A stretch of 43,722 nt of DNA, taken from contig JAKSRE010000023.1 of assembly GCA_024403775.1 (NCBI GenBank), forward strand, positions 1 to 43,722, in the 5' to 3' direction. Origin of the DNA: Clostridia bacterium. GTDB lineage: Bacteria; Bacillota; Clostridia; Saccharofermentanales; Saccharofermentanaceae. Below are positions 26,811-35,923 of the stretch, piece by piece. The notes beneath the pieces were generated by a model. It had not been told where the DNA came from, made no database searches, and saw only the letters and a program-made list of their open reading frames with translations. A program made the position numbers and the translations under genes. Positions within the stretch are counted from its first letter, which is position 1, and each line of letters starts with the position of its first letter.

Positions 26811-26887
26811 CAACTTTTTTAGTACAAAAGTTCGACAAATTACGACAATTTGAGGGGTTTTTGACGTTTTTTTCAAAACATTTTTAA

Positions 26888-28531
26888 TTATCTTTTTAAT
26901 AATTTTCGAGTAACTTTATCTACCCAGTATTTACTCTCTTCAATCTTAAGTAAAACAGAACAAACAAAGTATATTCCTAGGAACAACACACCATAAGCGC
27001 CTACAAACATAAGCTGCTTCATCTTGGTTGAATTAAGAATAATTGAATAGGTTTTATCATAGAGAATAAATATAACAATTCCACCCAGAATTGCTGATCC
27101 ACATGTTTTAAATAAGAATGGCAAAAGCCCTTTTGGTCTAAGCTCCTCATTACGGCAATACAAAATACACAATACCATCATCTGGATAAAACTTGTAATT
27201 GAATATGTAAGAGTTAATGAGAAAGCACCATGGCCACCAGCAATAAAGTATAAACACAAAAGTGGATTAGTAATAAGTCCGATAGCTCCGGCAAGCAAAG
27301 GTATCTTGGTCTTACCAATAGCATAGAATGCCTGATTCATAATAAATACAACTGTATGAATAACAATAGCTATCGCATAACCATAAAGAAATGTTGCAGT
27401 CAGGTTTACAGTATCATTTGTATAGCTGTCAGGATTCCACTGATAAATCGCTCTTATAATGTCATCACTCATAACATATACAAACACAGCGGAAGGTATA
27501 GTCATAAAAAGAGCTGTTCTCAATCTTGAAGACAAAAGTTCACTTGCCTCTTTATATTTCTTTTTCTCATATAAAGCTGCAAGAGAAGGTAGCATAACAT
27601 TACCAACTGCAACAGCAAATATTCCATAAGGAAGCTGCCATACAGTAGAAGCATTACGTAATCCGAACACTGCACCCTTAGGGAAAATAAGAGCAAAGTT
27701 ATTTAAAATAACCATATTAATCTGAACAATTGAAGCAGATAACATTATTGGAAGTGCTCGTTTGAGTAAAGACTTAAATTCAGAATCCTTTGGCTGAAAC
27801 TGAAAACGAATCATGCTTAACTTATCAAAGCCAACAAAAAGCTGATACAAAAAGTAAACTATTGCTGATCCCATAACACCAGCTGCACAAATCATAAGTT
27901 TATTCTTCGAATTTCCAGCAAGTAAAATAATAGAGATTAATACACAGAAATTATAAATTGTCGGACCAAATGCAGTTGATGAAAATCTCTTATAAGCATT
28001 AAGTATTCCAATTGAAAATGCTGCAAGCATCATAAAGAAAATCTGTGGGAACAGAAGTTTGGAAGCCTGTGATGCAAGATATACAGTCTCTGTGTTCTTA
28101 GCACCTGTACTACTTCCAGCAAGTTTTGAAATTAATCCTGAGATATAGTTATAACCAGAAAAAAACTGCTCTGAGAATAAAACACCAAGTACACATACAA
28201 CAAGCATTACAACAGACATTACAGTAATAAAAATACTAATTATATGCATGCCCTTCTTCTCTTCATCATTGGATAACCATCCAGAAAGAGATGGAGTAAG
28301 TGCTGACTGAATTGAACCACCTATAAGAAGATTATAAATAAGATCTGGAATAGTAAACGCCAGAGTAAAACTGTCTCTATATAATTCATCAAACTTTTGG
28401 CCAATAAAAATATCTCGCAAAAAGCCACTAGCCTTCGAAAACAATAACCCAAGCATCATAAGAAGGGTTGCTACCGCCATACTGTTAGCTCTTTTACGAG
28501 ATTTTGCTGCTTTATTATTTACATCTGTCAT
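26888..28531 (-). CDS. murJ: Lipid II flippase MurJ
   Basis: Membrane protein of the MOP superfamily, 547 residues with about 14 membrane segments, that moves the peptidoglycan precursor lipid II outward. SGFLRDIFIGQKFD (about 36-49) includes the family arginine of TM1-2, and LPYGIFAVAVGNVMLPSLA is the seventh-eighth helix pattern seen across MurJ. It follows the cinA-type gene by 6 nt, so it is co-transcribed with the ftsK run. Confidence 0.92.
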   Translation of the reverse strand: MTDVNNKAAKSRKRANSMAVATLLMMLGLLFSKASGFLRDIFIGQKFDELYRDSFTLAFTIPDLIYNLLIGGSIQSALTPSLSGWLSNDEEKKGMHIISIFITVMSVVMLVVCVLGVLFSEQFFSGYNYISGLISKLAGSSTGAKNTETVYLASQASKLLFPQIFFMMLAAFSIGILNAYKRFSSTAFGPTIYNFCVLISIILLAGNSKNKLMICAAGVMGSAIVYFLYQLFVGFDKLSMIRFQFQPKDSEFKSLLKRALPIMLSASIVQINMVILNNFALIFPKGAVFGLRNASTVWQLPYGIFAVAVGNVMLPSLAALYEKKKYKEASELLSSRLRTALFMTIPSAVFVYVMSDDIIRAIYQWNPDSYTNDTVNLTATFLYGYAIAIVIHTVVFIMNQAFYAIGKTKIPLLAGAIGLITNPLLCLYFIAGGHGAFSLTLTYSITSFIQMMVLCILYCRNEELRPKGLLPFLFKTCGSAILGGIVIFILYDKTYSIILNSTKMKQLMFVGAYGVLFLGIYFVCSVLLKIEESKYWVDKVTRKLLKR

Positions 28532-28537
28532 ATTATG

Positions 28538-29065
28538 TCACTTAATACCTTTAATATAATCACAAATTAAACTTAAAGCCTTATCACAAGTTCTTCTACG
28601 AACTTCTGTTCTGTCCCCTTCAAAAACAAAGCGATATGAATCAACATATCCTGTATCTGAAGCGATACCAATATATACAGTTCCTACTGGTTTACCTTCT
28701 TCTTCTCCACCTGGCCCTGCTATACCTGTAACAGATACAGCAAAATTAGAATTCATAAGGTTAAGCACGCCTGATGCCATGGCTTCAGCGCATTCAGAAG
28801 ACACAGGACCAACAGAATCTATTACTTCCTTTGGTACTTTAAGTTTATCTATTTTAACACTATTAGAATAAGAAACAACACTTCCATCAAGAAGAGAACT
28901 TGAACCAGGTATATCTACAAGTGTTGATGTAAGCATTCCACCAGTTAAACTCTCCGCAAAAGCGACTTTTGCCTTTCTGTCACTAAGAAGTGTAAAAAGT
29001 TCAAAAGCATTCTTATTACATTCAATATTCTCATAAATTACTGTATCAGAAATATACTTACTCAT
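28538..29065 (-). CDS. CinA C-terminal domain protein, nicotinamide-nucleotide amidase
   Basis: Deamidates NMN to nicotinate mononucleotide in pyridine nucleotide recycling (PncC activity). VAFAESLTGGMLTSTLVDIPGSS and VSVTGIAGPGGEEEGKPVGTVYIG are the two family motifs. It lacks the N-terminal MoaB-like domain of full CinA, as in many stand-alone members. The ATG at 29065 overlaps the ftsK stop by 8 nt and follows AAAGGTGA. An in-frame ATG upstream at 29092 lies inside ftsK. Confidence 0.9.
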   Translation of the reverse strand: MSKYISDTVIYENIECNKNAFELFTLLSDRKAKVAFAESLTGGMLTSTLVDIPGSSSLLDGSVVSYSNSVKIDKLKVPKEVIDSVGPVSSECAEAMASGVLNLMNSNFAVSVTGIAGPGGEEEGKPVGTVYIGIASDTGYVDSYRFVFEGDRTEVRRRTCDKALSLICDYIKGIK

Positions 29066-32021
29066 TTGCTTCACCTTTAGCCTGAATCTCAAGCCAGTCA
29101 GTTCTGTTAATTAACACCTTTCGAGGCTTAGATCCCTCATAAGGACCAATGTAGCCCTTCTTCTCAAGCACATCAATAAGACGTGCAGCTCTAGGATAAC
29201 CAATTCCAAGACGGCGCTGAAGAATTGATACACTCGCATAATTAACTTCGATAACAATCTCAACAGCCTGACTTAAAAGACTGTCACCAGCCTCACTACC
29301 TGAAGAATTACTTCCAGGAATCTGAAGAGAATTATCCTCTGTACAATCACTCTGAATGGCCTTAATAATATCCTCGTCATAATTTGAACCATAAGTCTGT
29401 GTGAGGTACGCTACAACCTCTTCTACTTCCTCATCTGATACAAATGCACCCTGTCCTCTTGTTGGCTTCATGGCAGACATTGGAGCATAAAGCATATCAC
29501 CCTTACCAAGAAGTTTCTCAGCACCATGAGAATCAAGAATTGTTCTTGAGTCGACACCAGAAGATACTGCGAAAGCGATTCTTGAAGCGATATTACTCTT
29601 AATAGTACCAGTAATAACATCTACAGAAGGACGCTGAGTAGCAATAATCATATGCATACCAGCAGCACGTGCAAGAGCAGCGAGACGGCCAATATAACCC
29701 TCAACCTCTTTTGCAGCAACTGCCATGAGGTCAGCAAGCTCATCGATTATAATCAAAATCCAAGGAAGCTGCTCCTCACCATTTACTTTCGCAAATTCAT
29801 TATATCCCTGAAGGTTACGCACACCACTATCTGCAAAAAGCTGATATCTTCTTGTCATCTCACCTACAGCCCACTTAAGAGTTGCAGCAGCCTTACGAGG
29901 ATCAGTAACTACTGGCATAACAAGATGTGGAATACCATTATAAACCTGAAGCTCAACAATCTTAGGGTCAACAAGAATAAGTCTTACCTGATCAGGAGTA
30001 GCCTTACATAGAATACTTGTAAGAATTGTATTAATACAAACTGACTTACCAGAACCTGTTGAACCAGCTATGAGAAGGTGTGGCATCTTGGTAAGATCAC
30101 ACATAACTGGCTTACCTGGAATATCTCTTCCAAGTGGAACACAAAGAGGTGCAGAAGTCTTATTCTCTTTTGATTCAAGTAATGAACGAAGCTTAACAGC
30201 AGATGTTGTATCATTAGGAATCTCAATACCAATCGCACTCTTACCTGGAATAGGTGCCTCAATACGAACTGAGACAACTGCCATGGAATACTGAATATCT
30301 TCCTGATAATTCATTACCTTACTAACTTTTACACCAGTAGGAACTGTAAGCTCAAATCTAGTAATCGAAGGACCATGAGTAATATTGATGATAGTTGCAT
30401 CAATACCAAAACTCTTAAATACCTCAACAAGTCGCTTACCCTTCTCCTGAAGTTCAACTTCACTTGCAACACTAAGTTTGTTTGGATCTTCAGACAGAAG
30501 TTTGGTAGGAGCTGGTCTGTATACCTTAGATTTTCCCTTTACCTGATTAACTCTGTTCTCAGTATATCTTGGTTTACGTTCAGGAGCCCCTGAATCTTCA
30601 ATAATACGTCCTTCGGTTCTGCTAAATCCTTCAGTATCCTCTTCAAGAGAATTAATAGGAATTAACTCCTCTGAAGAAGCTACAGGCTTAGAAACTGTAG
30701 TCTGTCTTGGAGCAACAAAAATATTTTCTTCAACTGGCTCTTCTATAGGTTCAGAAATGCCTTCATCAACGAAAGTATTAACACCCTCCTCCATAACAGC
30801 TGGGCGTACTATCGGCTCAGAAATCTCAAATCCACTATTTACATCATATTCATCATCTTCAAGTGAATATGGTGGTTCAGTCTCTTCATAAGTACTTCCT
30901 GCCACATTAGAAGATGCGTAACCTGAATTATTTGTATATGAAGTATTGGAATCATCTGTACCAAAATCATAAAAAGCCGGTTCTTCTTCCTTTTTGAGGA
31001 AAGTAGGCATATCCTTCTTAACAGGCTTAACCTCAGGACTTAATCTGGTTGTTGTATATCCAAAATCAGCAACAGCAGTTGAATCCTTTGTTGGTGAAGT
31101 CTTAACTGACTTCTCACCATAATAGATAACTGAAGCATCAGATTCAAATCCATAAGAATTACTATCAACTACAGTTGGGAATCCATTCTTATCAACAGGA
31201 AGTGAGTTATCAGCTCCCTGAACCTTAATCATACTCTTAGGAACTGATGTTGGTCTTGAATTATTAGGCTTTCTTGCTCCAGAAAGACGCTGTCTTAATA
31301 CCTGAGGCGAATTAGGCTTACTGATCTGTGTATAGTTTCCATAAGCAGTACTCTTCTTTTGTACTGAACGATAAACATTTGATGTAGCCTTAGAGATTGC
31401 TTTAACAGTTTTCTTGGCTGTTTTCTTAAGAGATACCTTATATACAAGAACTGCCTGAGACATAAGAAATACAATAAGAGCAATAATCGAAATGGTTTTA
31501 TTTGCAATACTGTAAAGCCCCATAGATACAAGGCCACCAAGAAGTCCTCCAGGTATAAAAAGTGAAGAATTAGGATTAGATGAAGTAATAATTTTACCAT
31601 CAATTCCTGAAATCCATAAAAGCTTTAAGCCTTTCCAAGCTGAGAAGCCATCTTTGGCCTCATTGGAACATAAAAGTTTAAAGTGCTCATAATCAAGTGT
31701 AAAAGAACATAAAATAGCTGATACACATATGAGAATTAAAATGATTGATTTTACACGCTGAGGAGTTACTCCGTTACGCTTTTCGAGAAAGAAATCAATT
31801 GCTGTATAAAAAAAGAATACAGGAATAACATAGGCTGTATAACCAATAAAGCCAAAACCAATACTTCTCAATATGCTTCCGAGAGCGCCTGTTATTTCTG
31901 CTGGAAGATAATACATTAAGCTTAAGGCAACAGCCAGAAAAAAGAGCAAAATACCTGCTACTTCGCCCCTGCCGTCAAACTGCTCACTGCCAGATGCTCT
32001 GTTAAGTTCCGAATTCTCCAT
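29058..32021 (-). CDS. ftsK: DNA translocase FtsK/SpoIIIE
   Basis: Membrane-anchored motor that pumps DNA through the division or sporulation septum. Four or so N-terminal membrane segments (to about 200) lead to a long variable linker rich in E, S and P (about 220-510), then the RecA-like motor with GSTGSGKSV and ILIIIDELADLM, and the C-terminal winged-helix gamma domain (SQAVEIVIEVNYASVSILQRR). The ATG at 32021 has GAGG 5 nt upstream; the ATG at 32039 in the same frame has none, so the first 6 residues are doubtful. Confidence 0.94.
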   Translation of the reverse strand: MENSELNRASGSEQFDGRGEVAGILLFFLAVALSLMYYLPAEITGALGSILRSIGFGFIGYTAYVIPVFFFYTAIDFFLEKRNGVTPQRVKSIILILICVSAILCSFTLDYEHFKLLCSNEAKDGFSAWKGLKLLWISGIDGKIITSSNPNSSLFIPGGLLGGLVSMGLYSIANKTISIIALIVFLMSQAVLVYKVSLKKTAKKTVKAISKATSNVYRSVQKKSTAYGNYTQISKPNSPQVLRQRLSGARKPNNSRPTSVPKSMIKVQGADNSLPVDKNGFPTVVDSNSYGFESDASVIYYGEKSVKTSPTKDSTAVADFGYTTTRLSPEVKPVKKDMPTFLKKEEEPAFYDFGTDDSNTSYTNNSGYASSNVAGSTYEETEPPYSLEDDEYDVNSGFEISEPIVRPAVMEEGVNTFVDEGISEPIEEPVEENIFVAPRQTTVSKPVASSEELIPINSLEEDTEGFSRTEGRIIEDSGAPERKPRYTENRVNQVKGKSKVYRPAPTKLLSEDPNKLSVASEVELQEKGKRLVEVFKSFGIDATIINITHGPSITRFELTVPTGVKVSKVMNYQEDIQYSMAVVSVRIEAPIPGKSAIGIEIPNDTTSAVKLRSLLESKENKTSAPLCVPLGRDIPGKPVMCDLTKMPHLLIAGSTGSGKSVCINTILTSILCKATPDQVRLILVDPKIVELQVYNGIPHLVMPVVTDPRKAAATLKWAVGEMTRRYQLFADSGVRNLQGYNEFAKVNGEEQLPWILIIIDELADLMAVAAKEVEGYIGRLAALARAAGMHMIIATQRPSVDVITGTIKSNIASRIAFAVSSGVDSRTILDSHGAEKLLGKGDMLYAPMSAMKPTRGQGAFVSDEEVEEVVAYLTQTYGSNYDEDIIKAIQSDCTEDNSLQIPGSNSSGSEAGDSLLSQAVEIVIEVNYASVSILQRRLGIGYPRAARLIDVLEKKGYIGPYEGSKPRKVLINRTDWLEIQAKGEANE

Positions 32022-32114
32022 AAAAACCTCGTTATTCATTGCAATATAGTGCTATGGATATTAGCAAAAGCCTTGTACCAAAATTAGAACTATACTGCCT
32101 AGTCTTCAGGAGAA

Positions 32115-32663
32115 TCAGATTTTAATGTTAAGTTTACGTATTGCTTTATAAATAGTAATAAGGCTTTTACCGTCCTTAATTGCACCACTGTCACAAAGTT
32201 CAACAAGTTCCTTAAGCGGCATCTTAACAACGTCAAGAAATTCTCCTTCATCGAGCTTTTGACCATCATATTTAAGATCTGTCGCTGCAAAAAGATAAAT
32301 CTTTTCTGAATCATAACCAGGAGATGCTATCTCATAGCCAAGATCGATAATATTTGAAGCTACAAAACCAGTCTCTTCCTTGAGTTCACGAATAGCACAG
32401 TTAAGTGGAAGTTCATCTTTCTCGAGTTTTCCAGCTGGAACCTCAAGAAGCACATCCTCGAAAGGACTTCTAAACTGTCTGACAAGATATGCATTCTGCT
32501 CATCATCAATAGCCAGAATACAGGCACCACCATTGTGCTTTACAATCTCTCTAGTTGAGATTTTGCCACTAGGAAGTTCAACCTTTTTAATATCTACATC
32601 AAAGACACGTCCGTGAAACACATTCTCGACAGAACAGGTCTTCTCAATCAAATGCTCATTCAT
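32115..32663 (-). CDS. Nudix hydrolase, ADP-ribose pyrophosphatase type
   Basis: Hydrolyses ADP-ribose or a related nucleotide sugar. The Nudix box is complete: G78, E84, R92-E93, E96-E97, G99 (GKLEKDE...RELKEETGF). EVPAGKLE just before it is the ADP-ribose pyrophosphatase pattern. The ATG at 32663 follows AGGTGA; an ATG at 32684 has no site. It lies between rnhA and ftsK, 51 nt after rnhA. Confidence 0.9.
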   Translation of the reverse strand: MNEHLIEKTCSVENVFHGRVFDVDIKKVELPSGKISTREIVKHNGGACILAIDDEQNAYLVRQFRSPFEDVLLEVPAGKLEKDELPLNCAIRELKEETGFVASNIIDLGYEIASPGYDSEKIYLFAATDLKYDGQKLDEGEFLDVVKMPLKELVELCDSGAIKDGKSLITIYKAIRKLNIKI

Positions 32664-32713
32664 ATTATCACCTAAAATCCCCATTAATAAAATTACATTC
32701 AGATTAAGTTTTA

Positions 32714-33163
32714 TCAGGAAAACTCACTTGCAGCAGCTACAGCAAGCTTATCACAGCGGTTGTTAAACTCATTATCTGCATGCCCCTTAACTTTTATAAA
32801 TTCAACTTCATGTTTTGAAGTAAGCATTAAAAGTTTTTTCCATAAATCTTCATTGGCAACCGCTTCACGTGCCTTATTACGCCATCCGTTTCTCTGCCAA
32901 TTATCAATCCAGTGCTGATTAAAAGCATTAACAACATAGGCACTGTCACTATAAACCTTAACTTTACAAGGTCTTGTAAGTGCCTCTAATCCCTTGATAA
33001 CAGCTGTCAGCTCCATCTTATTATTTGTTGTAAGCTTCTCGCCACCAGATAATTCTTTCTGATGTGAGCCAGCCATAAGGACAACACCCCATCCACCAGG
33101 ACCTGGATTACCTGAACAAGCTCCATCAGTATAAATTGTTACTTCGTTAATTAGATTTGCCAA
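32714..33163 (-). CDS. rnhA: Ribonuclease HI, TTG start
   Basis: Cleaves RNA in RNA-DNA hybrids. The four acidic residues are D13 (YTDGACSGNPG), E51 (NNKMELTA), D73 (YSDSAYV) and D138 (NRCDKLA), with H128 nearby. Length (149) is standard. The only start that keeps the first strand is a TTG at 33163, 2 nt after the proC stop, with AGGG 9 nt upstream; the next methionine lies beyond the catalytic D13. Confidence 0.93.
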   Translation of the reverse strand: MANLINEVTIYTDGACSGNPGPGGWGVVLMAGSHQKELSGGEKLTTNNKMELTAVIKGLEALTRPCKVKVYSDSAYVVNAFNQHWIDNWQRNGWRNKAREAVANEDLWKKLLMLTSKHEVEFIKVKGHADNEFNNRCDKLAVAAASEFS

Positions 33164-33165
33164 AA

Positions 33166-33966
33166 TTATTTACCCTGCATCTCTTTTGTTTTCTTATCTG
33201 CTGCAAGAACAGACTTAATTACCGCATTACGAAGTCCAGCTTCTTCAAGCGCCATAACGCCTGCAATAGTTGTTCCACCAGGAGAACAAACCGCATCCTT
33301 AAGTACAGCTGGATGAGTCTTAGTCTCAAGACAAAGCTTACCAGAACCCATTACTGTTGCAGAAGCAATCTTAAGAGCATCATCTCTTTTAATTCCAAGA
33401 CTAACTGCAGCGTCTGCCATAGCCTCGATAAAAAGCATTACATATGCTGGACCAGTACCTGATACGCATCCAATAGCATCAAGTGTCTTCTCATCACAGA
33501 GAATAACTTCACCACAAGTATTAAGAAGCTTACTTACAAATAAAGTCTCTTCTTCATTAAGACCAACTGGACAAACAGCAGATACACCACAGCCTACCTG
33601 AGCTGGTGTATTAGGCATAATTCTTACGAACTTTCTATTCTCACCAAGAATGCCCTGAATTCTTGCACAAGTTACAGCTGCAGCAATTGAGAGAACGATA
33701 GCATTCTCACTAAGATTACCTTTAATATCATTCAATGTTGCATCAAAGTGGATTGGCTTAACTGCCATCAAAACATAATCGCAGCCCTTAACCGCCTCAG
33801 CTCCAGAATTAAAACCATTAACTCCGTACTTTGTAACAACCTGATTAAGAGCAGTCTCATTTAAATCACAAACATTAATATCTTCTTTATTAAAGATAGC
33901 ACCCTCGATAAAGCCGTTAAGTAAGGCCTTACCCATATTACCAGTACCAATAATTGCAAGTCTCAT
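33166..33966 (-). CDS. proC: Pyrroline-5-carboxylate reductase
   Basis: Last step of proline synthesis, using NAD(P)H. The Rossmann motif is IIGTGNMGKAL (5-15). The C-terminal signature is visible as AVCSPGGTTIAGVMALEEAGLR (about 225-246), where the family binds proline. Length (266) is typical. GAGGTGA precedes the ATG. The gene leads the operon proC-rnhA-Nudix-ftsK-cinA-murJ, with a good promoter that overlaps the tRNA-Trp promoter. Confidence 0.96.
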   Translation of the reverse strand: MRLAIIGTGNMGKALLNGFIEGAIFNKEDINVCDLNETALNQVVTKYGVNGFNSGAEAVKGCDYVLMAVKPIHFDATLNDIKGNLSENAIVLSIAAAVTCARIQGILGENRKFVRIMPNTPAQVGCGVSAVCPVGLNEEETLFVSKLLNTCGEVILCDEKTLDAIGCVSGTGPAYVMLFIEAMADAAVSLGIKRDDALKIASATVMGSGKLCLETKTHPAVLKDAVCSPGGTTIAGVMALEEAGLRNAVIKSVLAADKKTKEMQGK

Positions 33967-33995
33967 ATAGTCACCTCGAAATATAATTTAGAAAT

Positions 33996-34024
33996 AATAT
34001 AACATTCTACTTGACATAGTGCAA
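33996..34024 (-). promoter_or_regulatory. proC promoter, overlapping the tRNA-Trp promoter
   Basis: On the minus strand TTGCAC (34019-34024), 17-nt spacer, TATATT (33996-34001, 5/6). Its upstream half shares 34011-34024 with the tRNA promoter on the other strand. Confidence 0.72.
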
Positions 34025-34039
34025 ACAAATAGATAAAAT
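34011..34039 (+). promoter_or_regulatory. tRNA-Trp promoter
   Basis: Perfect -35 TTGACA (34011-34016), 17-nt spacer, TAAAAT (34034-34039, 5/6). The predicted start near 34046 leaves only a few bases of 5' leader before the mature tRNA. Confidence 0.88.
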
Positions 34040-34051
34040 ATTTGAGTTCTT

Positions 34052-34126
34052 AGGGGAGTGGCTCAATGGTAGAGCAGCGGTCTCCAAAACCGCTGGTTGC
34101 GCGTTCGAATCGTGTCTCCCCTGCCA
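34052..34126 (+). tRNA. tRNA-Trp (anticodon CCA)
   Basis: A full cloverleaf is visible. Acceptor AGGGGAG pairs with CTCCCCT; the D arm is GCTCAATGGTAGAGC; the anticodon stem GCGGT/ACCGC encloses loop CTCCAAA with anticodon CCA at 34084-34086; the T loop is TTCGAAT. Discriminator G and CCA are encoded (34123-34126). Two G-T pairs occur in the T stem. It is a single tRNA with its own promoter and terminator. Confidence 0.96.
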
Positions 34127-34130
34127 CTTA

Positions 34131-34166
34131 AAAGGTTGTTATCAATGATAACAACCTTTTTGTTTT
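34131..34166 (+). terminator. tRNA-Trp terminator
   Basis: AAAGGTTGTTATC and GATAACAACCTTT form a perfect 13-pair stem with a three-base loop, followed by TTGTTTT. The SDR gene converges from the right, so it may serve both directions, though the minus-strand T-tract is short. Confidence 0.92.
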
Positions 34167-34198
34167 ACATATATTTATTTTGGAAAACACACTTTCGA

Positions 34199-34921
34199 TT
34201 AAAAACCACCATCTACTCCAATAATCTGGCCAGTAACAAAAGAAGAGTTATCAGAAGTAAGATAATATACAAGATCTGCAACCTCTTCTGCTCTTCCAAG
34301 TCTATTAAGCGGAGTCTCATCTGCCAGATCAGCCTTATCTTCTTCAGTAAAGTTCTTCATCATATCAGTCTCAATAACTCCAGGAGATACTGCATTTACT
34401 CTTATTCCAGATGGTCCTAACTCTTTTGCAAGTGATTTTACATAAGCATCCACTGCACCTTTACTTGCAGCATAGAGAGCCTCACAGGATGCGCCTCTTT
34501 GTCCCCACATAGATGAGACAGCAACTATATTTCCTTTTTTGTTATGTACCATCATAGGAATAATTTCCCTGGTGACATTAAAGAACCCACCAAAATTAGT
34601 ATCCATCACCTTATGATAATCCTCGAAAGTAAAATCAGTAACTAATCCAACCCTAGATATTCCGCTATTTGATATCAGGATATCAAATGGACCGAATTCA
34701 TTTACAAAATAATTTATGGCACTACTTACTTCGCTGCTACTAGCAACATCCGCTCTAAAGCATCTAATTCTGTCAGAACTTTCTCCAAATGACTTAATTA
34801 ATTCTGCCTCATCATAATTAGAAGAATATATAAATGACACTTGGTCGCCTTCTTTAAGATACTTCTCAACTATTTTACGACCGATTCCTCTTGAACCACC
34901 AGTGACCAGAACGTGTGCCAT
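34199..34921 (-). CDS. SDR family oxidoreductase, FabG-like
   Basis: An NAD(P)H-dependent reductase of the classical short-chain family, 240 residues. The cofactor motif is TGGSRGIG (7-14), the catalytic set is N85, S136 or S137, Y150 and K154 (YAASK), and the end IIGVDGGF is typical. Close relatives are called 3-oxoacyl-ACP reductase. No other fatty acid gene adjoins it, and some Firmicutes homologues (YmfI) reduce the 5-aminopentanone modification on EF-P, so that role is an alternative. GGAGG lies before the ATG. Confidence 0.85.
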   Translation of the reverse strand: MAHVLVTGGSRGIGRKIVEKYLKEGDQVSFIYSSNYDEAELIKSFGESSDRIRCFRADVASSSEVSSAINYFVNEFGPFDILISNSGISRVGLVTDFTFEDYHKVMDTNFGGFFNVTREIIPMMVHNKKGNIVAVSSMWGQRGASCEALYAASKGAVDAYVKSLAKELGPSGIRVNAVSPGVIETDMMKNFTEEDKADLADETPLNRLGRAEEVADLVYYLTSDNSSFVTGQIIGVDGGF

Positions 34922-35010
34922 ATGTTTCCTCCAAAAGTCAATTTACTTATAACTCAAATAATTATACAATATTATGATTTTAAAAATCAGTTCAATTTAT
35001 GAGGTAATGT

Positions 35011-35823
35011 ATGGACGACAATAAGAATAATGATAATTCAGTTTATTCTGTAGAAGAATATGAAGCGGCTCTTGCAAAATTGAATAAATCCAAACACTCA
35101 AGAGAAAAAAGCGTAGTTAAAGAGCAAAAGCAGAAAAAGAAATCTGAAAAGGCTTCTTTAAGTGGCAAGAAGCATAATAAAACATTTATTGAAAAATGTA
35201 AGGAAGATATTGTTATTCCTATCTGCCTTTTATCGATTTTACTAGTAATCATTAGTATCATTCTCTATTTCACTCTTCCTACCATTTTTGTCAAATCATT
35301 TGGCATGAATATTGACGAGTTTAGAAAAAGATATGAATCAACAGCTGTTTATAATGAATACTTATTAGGTTATAATTTTGAAATTCCTGACGTGAATTAT
35401 ACAGTATCTATTCCAAATCTCGATGTTGATACTGCTGAAATTAACAGTAATTCCGATAAGTATAATTACTTTAATGCTACTATTCCAAATACTGCTACTT
35501 CATTCTCAACAGGTATTCAGGGATCAACACGTAAAGTCGATAATAAAATCGCAAGTTTACGAGTATTAACTGAATATCAAAACGATGCTTCGTATTTTGA
35601 TTTTATGTGCAAGTATTTTGCATCATATGTTCAGACTATTTATCCTGACCTTACCAAGGATGAAGCAATCCAATTGGTTCAGGATGCATTAGGACAAATG
35701 CAGTCTGGCACAACTCCTTTCATTGTTAAAGAAGATTACGCTTATCGTATCTTAATTGGACAAGATAATAATATCGCTTATGTTGCTATGGATTTTATTA
35801 CTGCTGACAGATTAGAAAGATAA
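35011..35823 (+). CDS. Membrane-anchored protein of unknown function
   Basis: I do not recognise this 270-residue protein. Residues 1-66 are hydrophilic and lysine-rich (KEQKQKKKSEKAS), residues 67-88 form one membrane segment, and the rest, with mixed T, N, Y and D content and no cysteine pair, should lie outside the cell. The middle (about 100-165) could be a beta-rich domain. No signal-peptidase or sortase motif is clear. GAGG lies 6 nt before the ATG. It is divergent from the SDR gene and convergent with the FHA gene. Confidence 0.75.
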   Translation: MDDNKNNDNSVYSVEEYEAALAKLNKSKHSREKSVVKEQKQKKKSEKASLSGKKHNKTFIEKCKEDIVIPICLLSILLVIISIILYFTLPTIFVKSFGMNIDEFRKRYESTAVYNEYLLGYNFEIPDVNYTVSIPNLDVDTAEINSNSDKYNYFNATIPNTATSFSTGIQGSTRKVDNKIASLRVLTEYQNDASYFDFMCKYFASYVQTIYPDLTKDEAIQLVQDALGQMQSGTTPFIVKEDYAYRILIGQDNNIAYVAMDFITADRLER

Positions 35824-35853
35824 TTAATTCTCATAAAAATTATTGGATACAAA

Positions 35854-35890
35854 AATCCCGATAATCTCAAAGACTATCGGGATTAATTTT
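35854..35890. terminator. Bidirectional terminator between the membrane protein and the FHA gene
   Basis: AATCCCGATA and TATCGGGATT form a strong stem around a loop of about 11 bases. On the plus strand AATTTTTG follows, and on the minus strand TTTTTG follows. It serves two converging genes. Confidence 0.88.
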
Positions 35891-35923
35891 TGCTTAAATT
35901 GAATAATAACGTCGGCTGAATAA

